From assembly GCF_002243515.1 (NCBI RefSeq), contig NZ_CP022657.1, forward strand, positions 464,001 to 528,000: a stretch of 64,000 nucleotides of DNA, given 5' to 3'. The DNA is from Tumebacillus algifaecis. GTDB taxonomy: Bacteria; Bacillota; Bacilli; Tumebacillales; Tumebacillaceae. Shown piece by piece: positions 31,449 to 41,111 of this stretch; the first letter of the stretch is position 1, and every line of letters begins with the position of its first letter. Under the pieces are notes generated by a model. The model did no database searches. It was not told where the DNA came from and was given only the letters and a program-made list of their open reading frames with translations. The translations under genes and the position numbers were made by a program.

Positions 31449-33955
31449 GATTTGTCAAAGCGCAGATCGATGGATTTGGGCGCTACAGCGGGGTGACGTT
31501 TTCATTCGATGAAGGGTTGAACATCGTCTACGGGCAGAATGAAGCGGGCAAATCGACCTTGCAGCAGTTTCTGATCGCCATGCTGTACGGAATGAAAAAG
31601 TCGGGCCGCAAGCGTGCCGTCTATTTAGAGGAAGAAGCGAAATATCGTCCGTGGCAGGGCAGCGCGTATGGCGGTATCTTGTGGATCGAGCAGGATGGCG
31701 TCGTCTACCGCATCGAGCGCTCGTTGCGCAAAGAGGATGAGTGGGTGCGGGTGTATCGCCAGGATACGGGCGAAGAGGTGACCAAGCGCTTTGCAGTCGA
31801 TACCAATAAAGAGCTGGCCTTTGCCAAAGAGCTGACCGGAGCGGACCGCGAGCTTTTTGTGAACACGCTGTGCATCGGCCCGGTCGATGAGCGTGAGCGG
31901 GCCTCGTGGCTGCGGGAGAGCGTGCGTCACTCGCAAGGCGGTTCGGCAGAAGAGCTGATGATCCCGGAACAGTCGCGGATTCGCGATGCGGAAGAGGCGA
32001 TCGGCAAGCGGCTTGAGACGATCGGCACGGAGCGGGCGGGCAGCAAACCGCTCGGCATGGCCCTCAAACAGCGCGACGAGTTGAAAAAAGCGTACCAAAG
32101 CGCGCTGGATCGAGAATCGTCGCAACGCGATGCCCGCGAGAACGCGGAAGGAGAAGCGGCAGAGTGGCAGGAAGCGGTGCACGAGGAGCAGCGTCTGCGC
32201 CAGGAGCTGGGTGCAAAACTGTCGCTCTACCTCAACTTGCAGGAAGCGCGGCGCGGCGAACTGGCCGGGCGTCAGTTGCAGTTGGAAGAGGCGTTGCGAG
32301 AGCGTGCCGAGTCGTCAGGGCTCGGTGTGAACGAAACGGCATTTCGCGAGGTGCAGGCCGACTTTCAACGGCTGGTGACGGCGAAGCAGGAGACCGACTC
32401 GTACCAGAAGCGATTGCAGGTGCTGGAAGAAGAGTCGAGAGAGGCGGCTACGTACGCCGCGCCGTATAAAGGGATGGAAGAAAGCACACTCTCCCAGATG
32501 GAGCAGACGGCGAGCCGACTGGAGTGGTACGAGCAACACACCGAACAGGGTCCGGTCGTGCGAGATGCGGCGGAGTTGGATGAATTGACCGACCGTCATG
32601 CGACCGCCAAGCGCAACTTGTTGCTCGGCGTGGTGGCGCTGGTGATCGCCGTGCCGCTGACGTTCTGGCAGATCTATCTAGGCGTGCTGATCCTGCTTGC
32701 GGTCGCGTTTGCCGCTTCGTCCTATTTTTCCAGTGAGAAGTTGGCCGTGGAGATCGAGGCTTGGAAGCAGAAGCAGAACAGTGACATCATGGAACGCGAG
32801 GCGATCGCCGCAGAGCAGGAGCGCTTGGAAGCGGCGCTACAGAAGCTACTTGCCGATTTTGGTGTCGATACCCCGCGCCAATTTCGGCAAAAATGGAACG
32901 AACTGCTCAAGGCGCGCCAACAGGTCGCGTTTTATGAAAAGCAGTCTCAATGGCTTCAAGGCGAATACACCCGCGCCAACTCCGAACGCGACATCATCGC
33001 CCGCCGCGTGCTGCGCGTGCTCGGCAGCGAGGAATCGCAGGCCGTGTTAGATGACACCGAAGCGTTGCGCCGCGAGATCGAAACATGGGAAGCCCGCTTT
33101 GAAGAATCTCGACAACACAAAGAGCAGACGAACCAGTGGGAACGCGAACTTTCGGGGTTGCAGCACGAGGTGGAACTGCTCGACATCGATCTGAGACGGC
33201 ACCTGGAAATCGCAAGCAGGCTGGGCATCACTCCGGCGCCGCCGTCGCTTTTGACAGAAGGCACGGTCAGCGGCGACGAAGTGGAGCGCCACTATGAAGA
33301 GTGGCAGGCGGCGGAGCGCGCGCTGTTGGTGAAAAAATCGACCTTGGCTGTGGCTAGCACCCGCTATGAAACGTTGCAAGCAGGGGCGTTGTCGCCAGCC
33401 GATCTGTTGCTGGACATGGAAAGGGCAGACGTCGAGTTGCACCGCATCCTCGAAGAGCGGGAAGCGCTCTTGGTCGCTCAGGAGCTGTGGGGGGAAGTCA
33501 AAGAGGAATTGTATCAGGCGATTGCGCCGCGCTTCGCCGGTTCGTTGTCCGCCGTGACGTCGCGCATCACCGGAGGGCGCTATCAGGACGTCTACCTCGA
33601 TCGCGACGAGGCGATCACGACGATCTCGCCCGATTCTGGCTATACGGTGGAACTGTCTGCGCTGTCCTCGGGTACGATGGACCAGATCACGTTTGCGCTC
33701 GGCTTCGCACTGTCCGGCTGGATGATTCCGGGCGGGGAGCGATTGCCGTTGTTGCTCGACGAACCGTTTCGCCGCTATGACGACGGGCGGTTGGATGCGG
33801 CGTATGACGTGTTGCTAGAAGAGGCGGAGGAGCGGCAAATCTTGCTCTTCACCTGCCGCGATCAGGAAGTGGAACGCTTGCAGGAGCACAGCGAGGGTCG
33901 AACTCGCCTCGTCGATTTGAATCTAGAAAGATATGGTATGATAAAAAGGACATAA
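31445..33955 (+). CDS. yhaN: AAA ATPase of the YhaN/SbcC-like type
   Basis: The 836-residue protein has a Walker A near the N-terminus (GQNEAGKSTLQQFLIAML), long coiled-coil arms (about 190-340 and 420-640) and a C-terminal signature with Walker B (ALSSGTMDQITFALGFAL, LPLLLDEPFRRYDD). A hydrophobic pair at about 398-425 (LLLGVVALVIAVPLTFW, then YLGVLILLAVAFAASSYF) would place it at the membrane, a feature of YhaN proteins. It is the Rad50-like partner of YhaO. The predicted membrane anchor in the middle of the coiled coil is the main difference from SbcC. Confidence 0.9.
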   Translation: MRFVKAQIDGFGRYSGVTFSFDEGLNIVYGQNEAGKSTLQQFLIAMLYGMKKSGRKRAVYLEEEAKYRPWQGSAYGGILWIEQDGVVYRIERSLRKEDEWVRVYRQDTGEEVTKRFAVDTNKELAFAKELTGADRELFVNTLCIGPVDERERASWLRESVRHSQGGSAEELMIPEQSRIRDAEEAIGKRLETIGTERAGSKPLGMALKQRDELKKAYQSALDRESSQRDARENAEGEAAEWQEAVHEEQRLRQELGAKLSLYLNLQEARRGELAGRQLQLEEALRERAESSGLGVNETAFREVQADFQRLVTAKQETDSYQKRLQVLEEESREAATYAAPYKGMEESTLSQMEQTASRLEWYEQHTEQGPVVRDAAELDELTDRHATAKRNLLLGVVALVIAVPLTFWQIYLGVLILLAVAFAASSYFSSEKLAVEIEAWKQKQNSDIMEREAIAAEQERLEAALQKLLADFGVDTPRQFRQKWNELLKARQQVAFYEKQSQWLQGEYTRANSERDIIARRVLRVLGSEESQAVLDDTEALRREIETWEARFEESRQHKEQTNQWERELSGLQHEVELLDIDLRRHLEIASRLGITPAPPSLLTEGTVSGDEVERHYEEWQAAERALLVKKSTLAVASTRYETLQAGALSPADLLLDMERADVELHRILEEREALLVAQELWGEVKEELYQAIAPRFAGSLSAVTSRITGGRYQDVYLDRDEAITTISPDSGYTVELSALSSGTMDQITFALGFALSGWMIPGGERLPLLLDEPFRRYDDGRLDAAYDVLLEEAEERQILLFTCRDQEVERLQEHSEGRTRLVDLNLERYGMIKRT

Positions 33956-34000
33956 TAAGAGCTGATTCACTAAGGATGATGAAAAAGGGGGACCACCTAG

Positions 34001-34900
34001 ATGGACAAAACTGTGAGCATCATCGGCGTCCCGATGGACTTGGGACAAGGTCGTCGCGGTGTTGACATGGGGCCGTATGCGATCCGTTATGCGAACATCA
34101 AAGAGCGCATCGAGCGCCTGGGACGAACCGTAAAAGATCAAGGCAACATCAACGTCCCGACCGCGGAGACGGAAACGATTGAAAACCAAAAGCTAAAATA
34201 CCTGCCAGAAGTGGCGCGCGTATCGGAAGACTTGGCGGCGAAGGTGGGCGATGTGGTCAGACAAGGTCACTTCCCGATCATCTTGGGTGGAGACCACTCG
34301 ATCTCGATCGGCTCGATCGCAGGTGTGACACAGCATATCAAAAAGCTGGGCGTGATCTGGTTTGACGCGCACGGCGACATGAACACCGAAGAGACCACAC
34401 CCTCGGGCAACATCCACGGCATGCCGCTGGCGACCTGCATCGGGGTTGGCAACGAACAGCTGGTCAACATCGGCGGTTTCGCTCCGAAATTGCGACCGCA
34501 AAACGTGGTCATCGTCGGTGCCCGCTCCATCGATCCAGAAGAGCGCGAACTGATCAAACAGCATGGCATCACCTGTTACACGATGCATGAGATCGACAAG
34601 CTCGGCATCGCGAAGGTGATGGAAGAGGCGATCCGCATCGCTTCCGACGGGACGGACGGCATCCATCTCTCGCTCGACCTCGACTCGATCGACCCCGACA
34701 TGTGCCCTGGCGTCGGCACCCCAGTGCTCGGCGGTGTCACCTACCGCGAAGGTCACCTCGCCATGGAAATGCTGTTCCAATCGGACAAAGTGGTCTCCTG
34801 TGACCTCGTCGAAGTCAACCCGATCCTCGATGAACATAACAAAACGGCCCGCACGGCCGTCGATCTCGTCTGCTCTTTGCTTGGCGAATCGGTGATGTAA
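34001..34900 (+). CDS. rocF: Arginase
   Basis: The 299-residue protein carries the three manganese-binding ureohydrolase motifs: GGDHSISIG, WFDAHGDMNT and SLDLDSIDPDMCPGVGTP. It hydrolyses arginine to ornithine and urea. The DPDMCPGVGTP form is typical of true arginases rather than agmatinases. It stands alone, with its own ribosome binding site (AAAGGGGG) and terminator, and no rocDE genes adjoin it. Regulation by arginine is likely from the family but nothing in the sequence shows it. Confidence 0.96.
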   Translation: MDKTVSIIGVPMDLGQGRRGVDMGPYAIRYANIKERIERLGRTVKDQGNINVPTAETETIENQKLKYLPEVARVSEDLAAKVGDVVRQGHFPIILGGDHSISIGSIAGVTQHIKKLGVIWFDAHGDMNTEETTPSGNIHGMPLATCIGVGNEQLVNIGGFAPKLRPQNVVIVGARSIDPEERELIKQHGITCYTMHEIDKLGIAKVMEEAIRIASDGTDGIHLSLDLDSIDPDMCPGVGTPVLGGVTYREGHLAMEMLFQSDKVVSCDLVEVNPILDEHNKTARTAVDLVCSLLGESVM

Positions 34901-34913
34901 GTAAAAGTGCTTG

Positions 34914-34943
34914 AAAAGCGCCCGAAATGGGTGCTTTTTTTTT
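34914..34943 (+). terminator. Terminator after rocF
   Basis: AAGCGCCC pairs with GGGTGCTT around GAAAT, then a long T-run. Confidence 0.88.
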
Positions 34944-35024
34944 GTTGACGATTTGATGACGAAGTGCAGGTGAGGATTACGATTGGTTTCTACTAAATAC
35001 TAAATGTCCGATCTTATAAAAAGG

Positions 35025-35165
35025 AATAGGTGCGTGCCTATTTATGGGAACCCTTCCATAGCGTCCTGTATATCTTGAGAACAGGATTGGAGGTAGGCAT
35101 TCATCTTCCACATACTAAGGGACTGTTTTGCCACAGCCATAAGAAATTCTTATTTCAAGAATAAG
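35025..35165 (+). promoter_or_regulatory. Hairpin-rich leader upstream of cysH
   Basis: Three hairpins follow each other: 35025-35042 (AATAGG/CCTATT), 35043-35060 (TATGG/CCATA) and 35064-35086 (TCCTGT/ACAGGA). A fourth, 35149-35165 (CTTATT/AATAAG), is followed by CATTTTT and could act as a terminator. This may be a structured leader for the sulfate operon. I see no SAM-I or T-box core sequence in it. Confidence 0.35.
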
Positions 35166-35207
35166 CATTTTTGATACATCGAAATGGGCGGGAGGAGAGT
35201 GGAGCAG

Positions 35208-35909
35208 ATGAGCACAAAGCCGCTTGTATTGTCTGCAGAGGAAGTTTCACGCTTGAATGAAGCGTATTTGCACAAAGAACCAGCGGAGATTTTGAAGCTG
35301 GCGTTCGACAAGGTAGAAAACATTTCGTTCGCCTGCTCGTTTGGCGCTGAAGATGTGGCGCTGGTCGATATGATCGTGAAGATCAAACCGGATGCTAAGA
35401 TTTTTTACCTCGACACCGACCTGTTGTTTGCAGAAACGTATGAGGTGCGCGACCGCATCCTCGAAAAATACCGCGCCAATCTGATCAAATACTCCCCGTT
35501 GCTGACGCTTCAAGAGCAGGCTTTACAGCGCGGCGCTGACCTTTGGCAGAGTGACCCGAACGGCTGCTGTGGTATTCGCAAAGTCGAACCGCTGCAACGC
35601 GCACTCGGTGAACTGGATGCATGGATCACCGGGATTCGCCGCGAGCAGTCGCCGACCCGGGCGCAAGCGGGTGTGGTCGAGCTGGACACCAAGTTCAACC
35701 TGGTGAAGTTCAACCCGCTTGTCATGTGGACCGACCAAGAAGTTTGGCGGTACATCGTCGAAAACGAAGTGCCGTACAACAAAATGCATGACCAAGGGTA
35801 TCCTTCGATCGGCTGTATCCACTGCACCCGCGAAGTCAAACCGGGTGAAGACCCGCGTGCAGGACGCTGGGCGGGCCATGCGAAGACGGAGTGCGGCCTG
35901 CACCAATAG
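35208..35909 (+). CDS. cysH: Adenylylsulfate/PAPS reductase CysH
   Basis: The 233-residue protein has the CysH fold (FACSFGAEDVALVDMI) and the four cysteines of the iron-sulfur form (CCGIRKVEPL and CIHC), plus the C-terminal catalytic Cys in KTECGLHQ. The paired cysteines indicate an APS reductase type that uses a [4Fe-4S] cluster, able to work without a CysC kinase; none is present in this window. The start ATG 35208 follows GTGGAG. The product is sulfite for cysteine synthesis. It forms a unit with the permease and sat. Confidence 0.95.
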   Translation: MSTKPLVLSAEEVSRLNEAYLHKEPAEILKLAFDKVENISFACSFGAEDVALVDMIVKIKPDAKIFYLDTDLLFAETYEVRDRILEKYRANLIKYSPLLTLQEQALQRGADLWQSDPNGCCGIRKVEPLQRALGELDAWITGIRREQSPTRAQAGVVELDTKFNLVKFNPLVMWTDQEVWRYIVENEVPYNKMHDQGYPSIGCIHCTREVKPGEDPRAGRWAGHAKTECGLHQ

Positions 35910-35993
35910 CGCGCACCGCACGGCAAGCGATCACACATTCCCCGCCGACCGCTGACACTTTGCGGTTTTTCCTGGCGACAGGAGGTAGCGTGT

Positions 35994-36764
35994 ATGGATT
36001 TAGAAGTATCGTTGGGCGGCTTTGTCGTCGGATTGTTGATCGGGCTGACCGGGATGGGTGGGGGGCTGGTCATGACCCCGATGATGATCTTTCTTTTTGG
36101 CGTGTCGCCAACGGTCGCTGTCGGCACCGATCTGCTCTATGCGTCGATCACAAAAATGTTCGGCGCATGGCAGCACTGGCGACAAAAGACGGTCGATTGG
36201 ACGGTCGTCAAACTGCTGTCGATCGGCAGCGTGCCGGGTGCCTTGCTCGGCTCCCTGACCATCTTGTTTCTCCAGCACCATTTTGTGGACAGCGTGGAGG
36301 GCGTCGTCGGGCGGATGCTCGGGTTTACCTACCTGTTGGTCGCGGTGGTGATGGTGCTTCGCATGTTCAAGACATCGCAGCAGGCGGACAAGAGCGCCGA
36401 GCCGATCAAACCGCATCCGCGCAAGATGATCACGCTCGGACTGTTCGGCGGCTTTATCGTCGGGTTGACCTCGGTCGGCTCCGGCACCTTGTTCATGGCT
36501 TTTTTACTGCTGATCTACCCGGTCGCAGCATCGCGGCTGGTCGGCACCGATATCGTGCAGGCCGTCATGGTCACAGGCGTCGCGGGTCTGGCCCATTTTG
36601 CGATCGGCAATGTCAACCTGCCATTGGTCGGCAGTCTGTTGATTGGCTCGATACCCGGCATACTGATCGGCAGTCGCATGTCGCTAAAAGTGCCGGAGCT
36701 TGCGGTGCGCACCTGCCTGTTTTTGATGATCTGCCTGTCCGGATTTAAAATGTTGTTCAGCTGA
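35994..36764 (+). CDS. TauE/SafE family anion permease
   Basis: The 256-residue protein has about seven or eight membrane segments and the family repeats [20 protein letters not shown] and [20 protein letters not shown], each with the Gly-rich membrane loop. TauE/SafE proteins export or import sulfonates, sulfite or sulfate. Between cysH and sat, a role in sulfate uptake, or in sulfite efflux to avoid toxicity, is likely; the direction cannot be told from sequence. GGAGGTAGCG precedes ATG 35994. Confidence 0.88.
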   Translation: MDLEVSLGGFVVGLLIGLTGMGGGLVMTPMMIFLFGVSPTVAVGTDLLYASITKMFGAWQHWRQKTVDWTVVKLLSIGSVPGALLGSLTILFLQHHFVDSVEGVVGRMLGFTYLLVAVVMVLRMFKTSQQADKSAEPIKPHPRKMITLGLFGGFIVGLTSVGSGTLFMAFLLLIYPVAASRLVGTDIVQAVMVTGVAGLAHFAIGNVNLPLVGSLLIGSIPGILIGSRMSLKVPELAVRTCLFLMICLSGFKMLFS

Positions 36765-36799
36765 GACGGCTCAACTCTACAACTGGGAGGTCTGCACTT

Positions 36800-37972
36800 G
36801 TGAATGGACTGATTGCGCCACATGGCGGAACTTTGATCGACCGCGTGCTGAAAGGGGCACAGCGCCAAGCGCAGCAAACGATCGCTGCGGACGCGAAACG
36901 AGTGGTGCTCGATGCATTTGCGCTTTCCGATTTGGAATTGATCGCAAACGGTGCGTTTTCGCCGCTGTCCGGTTTTATGGGCCAGGCGGACTATGATGCT
37001 GTCGTGGAAACGATGCGCCTGGCCGATGGCACCGTCTGGAGCTTGCCGATCACCCTCCCTGTCAGCGCCGCGCTGGCAGACAAGATCGAAATCGGCGAAA
37101 CGGTAGCACTTGTCGGGGAAGATGGCGTGCTGTATGGCACGCTGGACGTGACGGAAAAATACATTCCTGACAAACAGCGCGAAGCAGAACTGGTGTATCG
37201 CACCACAGAGCAGGCACATCCGGGCGTCGCCAAGCTGTTCGCACGACCTGACGTCTACCTGGCTGGAGCGATCTGGCAGATTGAGAAACAGAATACGCAG
37301 GAGTTTGCCGAATTCCGCTTGGACCCGCAAGCGACGCGAGCCCTGTTTGCTGAAAAAGGGTGGCAGAGCGTCGTCGGCTTTCAAACGCGCAACCCGGTGC
37401 ACCGCGCGCACGAATACATTCAAAAATGCGCGTTGGAGATCGTCGATGGCCTGTTCCTCAACCCGCTGGTCGGGGAGACGAAATCGGACGACATTCCAGC
37501 CGATGTGCGGATGGAGAGCTATCAGGTCTTGCTGAACCGATACTATCCAAAAGAGCGCGTCGCCCTCGGCGTCTTCTCGGCGGCGATGCGCTATGCCGGG
37601 CCGAGGGAAGCGATCTTTCACGCGATGGTGCGCAAAAACTTCGGCTGCACGCACTTTATCGTTGGCCGTGACCACGCGGGCGTCGGCGACTATTACGGCA
37701 CCTACGATGCGCAAGAGATCTTCAATAACTTTACAGCAGAAGAACTCGGCATTCTGCCGCTACATTTCGAACATAGCTTTTTCTGCACCAAATGTGGCTC
37801 GATGGCTTCTACCAAAACCTGCCCGCATGGCAGCGAAGATCACCTCACCCTTTCTGGCACCAAAGTTCGCGCGAAGCTCCGCGCCGGGGAAAGCCTTCCC
37901 GTCGAGTTCACCCGCCCGGAAGTGGCTGAAGTGCTGATGCGCGGGCTACGTGAAACAGAGACGGTGCGCTAA
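36800..37972 (+). CDS. sat: Sulfate adenylyltransferase
   Basis: This 390-residue, single-chain ATP sulfurylase has the ATP-binding [30 protein letters not shown] and the C-terminal zinc-like cluster [16 protein letters not shown]. It makes adenylylsulfate from sulfate and ATP, the substrate of the neighbouring CysH. It is of the Sat type (dissimilatory/Bacillus-like), not CysDN. Start is GTG 36800 after GGGAGG. A terminator closes the operon. Confidence 0.96.
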   Translation: MNGLIAPHGGTLIDRVLKGAQRQAQQTIAADAKRVVLDAFALSDLELIANGAFSPLSGFMGQADYDAVVETMRLADGTVWSLPITLPVSAALADKIEIGETVALVGEDGVLYGTLDVTEKYIPDKQREAELVYRTTEQAHPGVAKLFARPDVYLAGAIWQIEKQNTQEFAEFRLDPQATRALFAEKGWQSVVGFQTRNPVHRAHEYIQKCALEIVDGLFLNPLVGETKSDDIPADVRMESYQVLLNRYYPKERVALGVFSAAMRYAGPREAIFHAMVRKNFGCTHFIVGRDHAGVGDYYGTYDAQEIFNNFTAEELGILPLHFEHSFFCTKCGSMASTKTCPHGSEDHLTLSGTKVRAKLRAGESLPVEFTRPEVAEVLMRGLRETETVR

Positions 37973-37997
37973 CCGATCGACCATTCCATACGTTTCC

Positions 37998-38033
37998 AGA
38001 CCGATGACCCGTTGCGAGGGCATCGGTCTTTTT
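37998..38033 (+). terminator. Terminator after sat
   Basis: AGACCGATG pairs with CATCGGTCT, followed by TTTTT. Confidence 0.85.
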
Positions 38034-38094
38034 CCTTCGTGGAAGTCTATTCATAGCAGGAATTATTTTGAAGACAGGGAAATGAACAAGGACA

Positions 38095-38120
38095 TGAAAC
38101 TTTTTCGGCGGAAGTTCGTA
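38095..38120 (+). promoter_or_regulatory. SigW autoregulatory promoter
   Basis: TGAAAC at 38095-38100, 16 bases, and CGTA at 38117-38120 match the SigW consensus exactly. It sits 41 bases before the sigW start, as expected for an autoregulated ECF operon. Confidence 0.88.
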
Positions 38121-38160
38121 AGTAAGGAAAAGCCGGAATTTAAGACGGCGGAGGAATGCA

Positions 38161-38754
38161 ATGGAACTGATCGAACAACGAATCGTAAAACGGGCTCAAA
38201 AAGGCGATCGCCTCGCTTTTGCGGAACTGGTAGAGCTGTACAAAGACAAGTTGTACAATCTGGGCTACCGGATGCTCGGCAATCAGCAGGAAGCGGAGGA
38301 TATCGCACAAGAGGCCTTTTTGCGAGCGTATGCGAACCTGAACAAGTACAACGCACAACACAAATTTTCGACATGGATCTACCGCATTGCTACCAACTTG
38401 TGCATCGACCGCATCCGCAAGAAAAAGGCGGACTACTCGCTCGATGCGGAAGTTGACGGTGTGGAAGGGGCCGACATGTATTCGCGACTGAAAGCGCCAG
38501 GTGATACACCGGAGCAGGAAGTCATGCGCAGAGAGGCGCGCCAAGAGGTGCAAGACGCGATCGATGCCCTTCCAGAAAACTATCGGACTGCGGTGATTCT
38601 AAAATATTTGCATGACCTGTCACTGCTGGAAATCAGCGAAATACTCGAAGTGCCGGTCTCGACGGTCAAAACGCGGATTCATCGCGGACGCGAGGCTTTG
38701 CGGACCAGTCTCCGGCCGATGCAAGAGGAGGTGCCTATTCGTGAGCTGCCATGA
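38161..38754 (+). CDS. sigW: ECF RNA polymerase sigma factor SigW
   Basis: The 197-residue protein has sigma-70 region 2 (FAELVELYKDKLYNLGYRML, DIAQEAFLRAYANL) and region 4 (ALPENYRTAVILKYLHDLSL, VSTVKTRIHRGREALR). Its immediate neighbour is a zinc-type anti-sigma factor, and the next genes include cdaA, cdaR and glmM, the SigW locus of Bacilli. A perfect SigW promoter precedes it. SigW controls genes that protect against membrane-active agents. GGAGGAATGCA precedes ATG 38161. It overlaps rsiW by 14 bases. Confidence 0.95.
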   Translation: MELIEQRIVKRAQKGDRLAFAELVELYKDKLYNLGYRMLGNQQEAEDIAQEAFLRAYANLNKYNAQHKFSTWIYRIATNLCIDRIRKKKADYSLDAEVDGVEGADMYSRLKAPGDTPEQEVMRREARQEVQDAIDALPENYRTAVILKYLHDLSLLEISEILEVPVSTVKTRIHRGREALRTSLRPMQEEVPIRELP

Positions 38755-39364
38755 ACATAGTGAAGAGCTGCTACATCGCTACCTCGATGAAGAAATGAGC
38801 GTAGCCGAGCGCACCGAATTTGAAGACCATCTGATCACCTGTGACCAGTGTCGGCCCAAGCTGCAAGGATTGGGAACGGCGATTCAAAGTCTGGAACGGC
38901 TCGAATGGGGCAAAGCGCCTGCCGGTTTTACCGAAGATGTGATGGCAAAGCTGGCGCATGTCGCGCCGCCACGTCGCAACTGGCGTGTTCCGATCATGAA
39001 ATACAGCGGTCTCGCCGCGGCGATCCTGCTCGTATTCGGGCTTGGCGTATCGTTAGCGACGCCCAATAAATTCGCGCTGCAAGCCAATCACACCGACGGC
39101 CTGATCGTCACGGACGGCAAAGTGATCGTGCCTGAAGGCAGTGAGTATACGGGAGACCTCGTCATCCAAAACGGTGACATTGAAGTGCGGGGCAAAGTGA
39201 ACGGCAACGTGACGGCGCTCAACGGCAAAGTCCACCTCTCCCGCGCCGCCGGAGCGGACATCTCCGGGGAAGTGGCCGAAGTGGATGAAGCGTTTGAGAA
39301 GATCGGGTATTACTTGAAAGAACTGTTTGCAGAGTTTGCGCAGTTTGCAGGGAACGAAAAATAA
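38741..39364 (+). CDS. rsiW: Anti-sigma-W factor RsiW
   Basis: The 207-residue protein starts at GTG 38741 after GAGGAGGTG. Residues 1-50 form the zinc anti-sigma domain (EHSEELLHRYLDEEMS with HLITCDQC). A single membrane segment lies at about 87-105 (GLAAAILLVFGLGVSL). The outside part, about 120-185, contains repeats like those of polymer-forming bactofilin or DUF4097-like beta-helices (GDLVIQNGDIEVRGKVNGNV). RsiW holds SigW at the membrane until regulated proteolysis by PrsW and RasP releases it. The beta-helical outer domain is longer than the simple tail of Bacillus subtilis RsiW. Confidence 0.9.
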   Translation: MSCHEHSEELLHRYLDEEMSVAERTEFEDHLITCDQCRPKLQGLGTAIQSLERLEWGKAPAGFTEDVMAKLAHVAPPRRNWRVPIMKYSGLAAAILLVFGLGVSLATPNKFALQANHTDGLIVTDGKVIVPEGSEYTGDLVIQNGDIEVRGKVNGNVTALNGKVHLSRAAGADISGEVAEVDEAFEKIGYYLKELFAEFAQFAGNEK

Positions 39365-39375
39365 GCTTCTGCATC

Positions 39376-39418
39376 ATCCCCTTCACCCGATTCGACGGGA
39401 AAAGGGGATATTTTTTTT
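39376..39418 (+). terminator. Terminator after rsiW
   Basis: ATCCCCTT pairs with AAAGGGGAT, followed by a run of eight Ts. Confidence 0.85.
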
Positions 39419-39492
39419 AGGGAGGAAGTCTAATAGTTCAGAACGTACTTATAATTAAAAGGAAAGGTTTATTCCCTGCTCAGGGAAAAATA

Positions 39493-39522
39493 GTGACAGG
39501 ATCGGCGCTTCTATTGTATAAT
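39493..39522 (+). promoter_or_regulatory. Likely vegetative promoter before the MFS gene
   Basis: GTGACA at 39493-39498, an 18-base spacer and a perfect TATAAT at 39517-39522. The rest of the 39419-39665 stretch holds nothing I recognise; the leader would be about 140 bases long. Confidence 0.4.
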
Positions 39523-39665
39523 TTTAAATGCATGAAGCGAAATCCTAAATAATGGTTTTACTTGTTTGAGTATTTTTTCCAGACAATTTAGCGGGTTTGG
39601 AATTATGTGACATCTGACTTCGCGGGGATACAGGGAAAAGAAACTTGAAAAGTAGGTGGGTACTT

Positions 39666-40910
39666 ATGGCTACCAGTGTCTGGCGGACGCCGCGGTTCCT
39701 GTTCTACGCAATGGGGAGCGTAGTTAACAATCTAGGCAACCAGTTGCATTTTCTGGTCTTGCCGCTCATGGTCTACAGCATGACGCACTCCGCGTTGAAT
39801 ATGACGGTGATGGCAGTCTGTGAAGCATTGCCACAGGTGCTCCTATCACTGTTTGCCGGAGCGCTGGTCGATCGGTTATCCAGGCGGACTGTGATCTTTG
39901 GCGCACTGTGCTTTCAAGCGTTTTGCTGTGCGCTGATTCCGACTTTGTATGCGGCCGAACTGCTGCAAGTCTGGATGCTGTACATCCTTGGAACATGCCT
40001 GTCGATCGGACAGATCTTCCTGCGCTCGGCTGAGTTTGCGGCGGTGCCGGCGATGTTTCCTGAGCAGAAACTAGAAGCGAGTGCGGGGCTGTCGAGCTGC
40101 TTTACGGCGACGACCATCCTCGGGCCACTGCTCGCCGGAATCCTGATCGCGACATTCGAATATCCAACGCTGCTCGTGATCAATTTCTTCACATACTTCG
40201 CACCGATCCTGCTCTGCTTGTGGAGTCGAATTCCACATGAAAATCTGGGTGGGGTGCGCTCGGTCACACAGGTCTTGAACGACACGAAAAACGGGTTGCG
40301 TTTTATTTTCAACAGCCGCATTCTGATTTCGATCGCCGTGGTCATGGGGCTTTCCAATTTTGCAGACAGCGGTATATTGACAGTTGTGCTCTTCCATCTC
40401 AAACATGAGCTGGTCAAACCGGACAATTACATCTCCTTCGCGCTGATGATCAACGGCATCGGCATGTTGGTCGGCACGTTCGTGCCGCAAAAATTCAAAT
40501 GGTTGGCAAAAGGCAAGATGATGTTCTTCGCGCTTTTGATCAACAACATCGGTGTTGCGATGTTCCTGCTCCCCGTGACATGGATCGCACCGATCGCTTT
40601 GTTTACAGGATCGCTCGGTGGCATGATGCTACATATCGCATACACGGTGCTGATTCAAGAATCGGTGCCCAATGAAATGCTGGGACGGGTCAACGGTGCG
40701 ATGCGCACGATGATCCTGATCTCGTTCCCGCTCTCCACTTCGATGCTCGGTTCGATCACAGGCTTTCTCGGCTCTCAAGTGGCATTCATCACAGCGGTCT
40801 CTTTATCGATCATTCCGCTTTTGATCATCTTCAAAGGCCCGGTGTTTCGCTTCTCGCAGCAACAACTACAGGATGATATTGTCGGCCGCCGAGCCAATGT
40901 GGTCTCCTAG
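39666..40910 (+). CDS. MFS transporter
   Basis: This 414-residue membrane protein has about twelve segments. ATG 39666 follows TAGGTGGG. The first half contains the MFS loop motif LVDRLSRRTVIFGALC, and the second half begins after a charged central loop (residues about 195-215, HENLGGVRSVTQVLNDTKNG). The pattern matches the MFS_3 group, which includes macrolide and siderophore exporters. The substrate cannot be predicted. It separates sigW-rsiW from cdaA, where Bacillus has no gene, so it was inserted in this lineage. It has its own terminator and promoter. Confidence 0.85.
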   Translation: MATSVWRTPRFLFYAMGSVVNNLGNQLHFLVLPLMVYSMTHSALNMTVMAVCEALPQVLLSLFAGALVDRLSRRTVIFGALCFQAFCCALIPTLYAAELLQVWMLYILGTCLSIGQIFLRSAEFAAVPAMFPEQKLEASAGLSSCFTATTILGPLLAGILIATFEYPTLLVINFFTYFAPILLCLWSRIPHENLGGVRSVTQVLNDTKNGLRFIFNSRILISIAVVMGLSNFADSGILTVVLFHLKHELVKPDNYISFALMINGIGMLVGTFVPQKFKWLAKGKMMFFALLINNIGVAMFLLPVTWIAPIALFTGSLGGMMLHIAYTVLIQESVPNEMLGRVNGAMRTMILISFPLSTSMLGSITGFLGSQVAFITAVSLSIIPLLIIFKGPVFRFSQQQLQDDIVGRRANVVS

Positions 40911-40940
40911 AACAGCTCCTCTCTTGAGGGGCTGTTTTTC
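40911..40940 (+). terminator. Terminator after the MFS gene
   Basis: AACAGCTCCTC pairs with GAGGGGCTGTT around CTT, then TTT. Confidence 0.85.
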
Positions 40941-41111
40941 GTTGCTTTTCACAGAGCTTCGAAGCGACGAAGAGGGGTGTGAGGGGCATTACATTTTTTT
41001 GAAATCACGAAAAGGAGATACTACCCCTCTAGCGAATGAAATACAATAGATATGCATGCAATGTTTGGCATGAGAACGGACATAGTAAGCACGAGATTGG
41101 AAAGGCAGTAG

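Noticed and set aside
34944-35207. A SAM riboswitch or T-box before cysH
   Set aside because: Neither conserved core is present; only local hairpins are visible.
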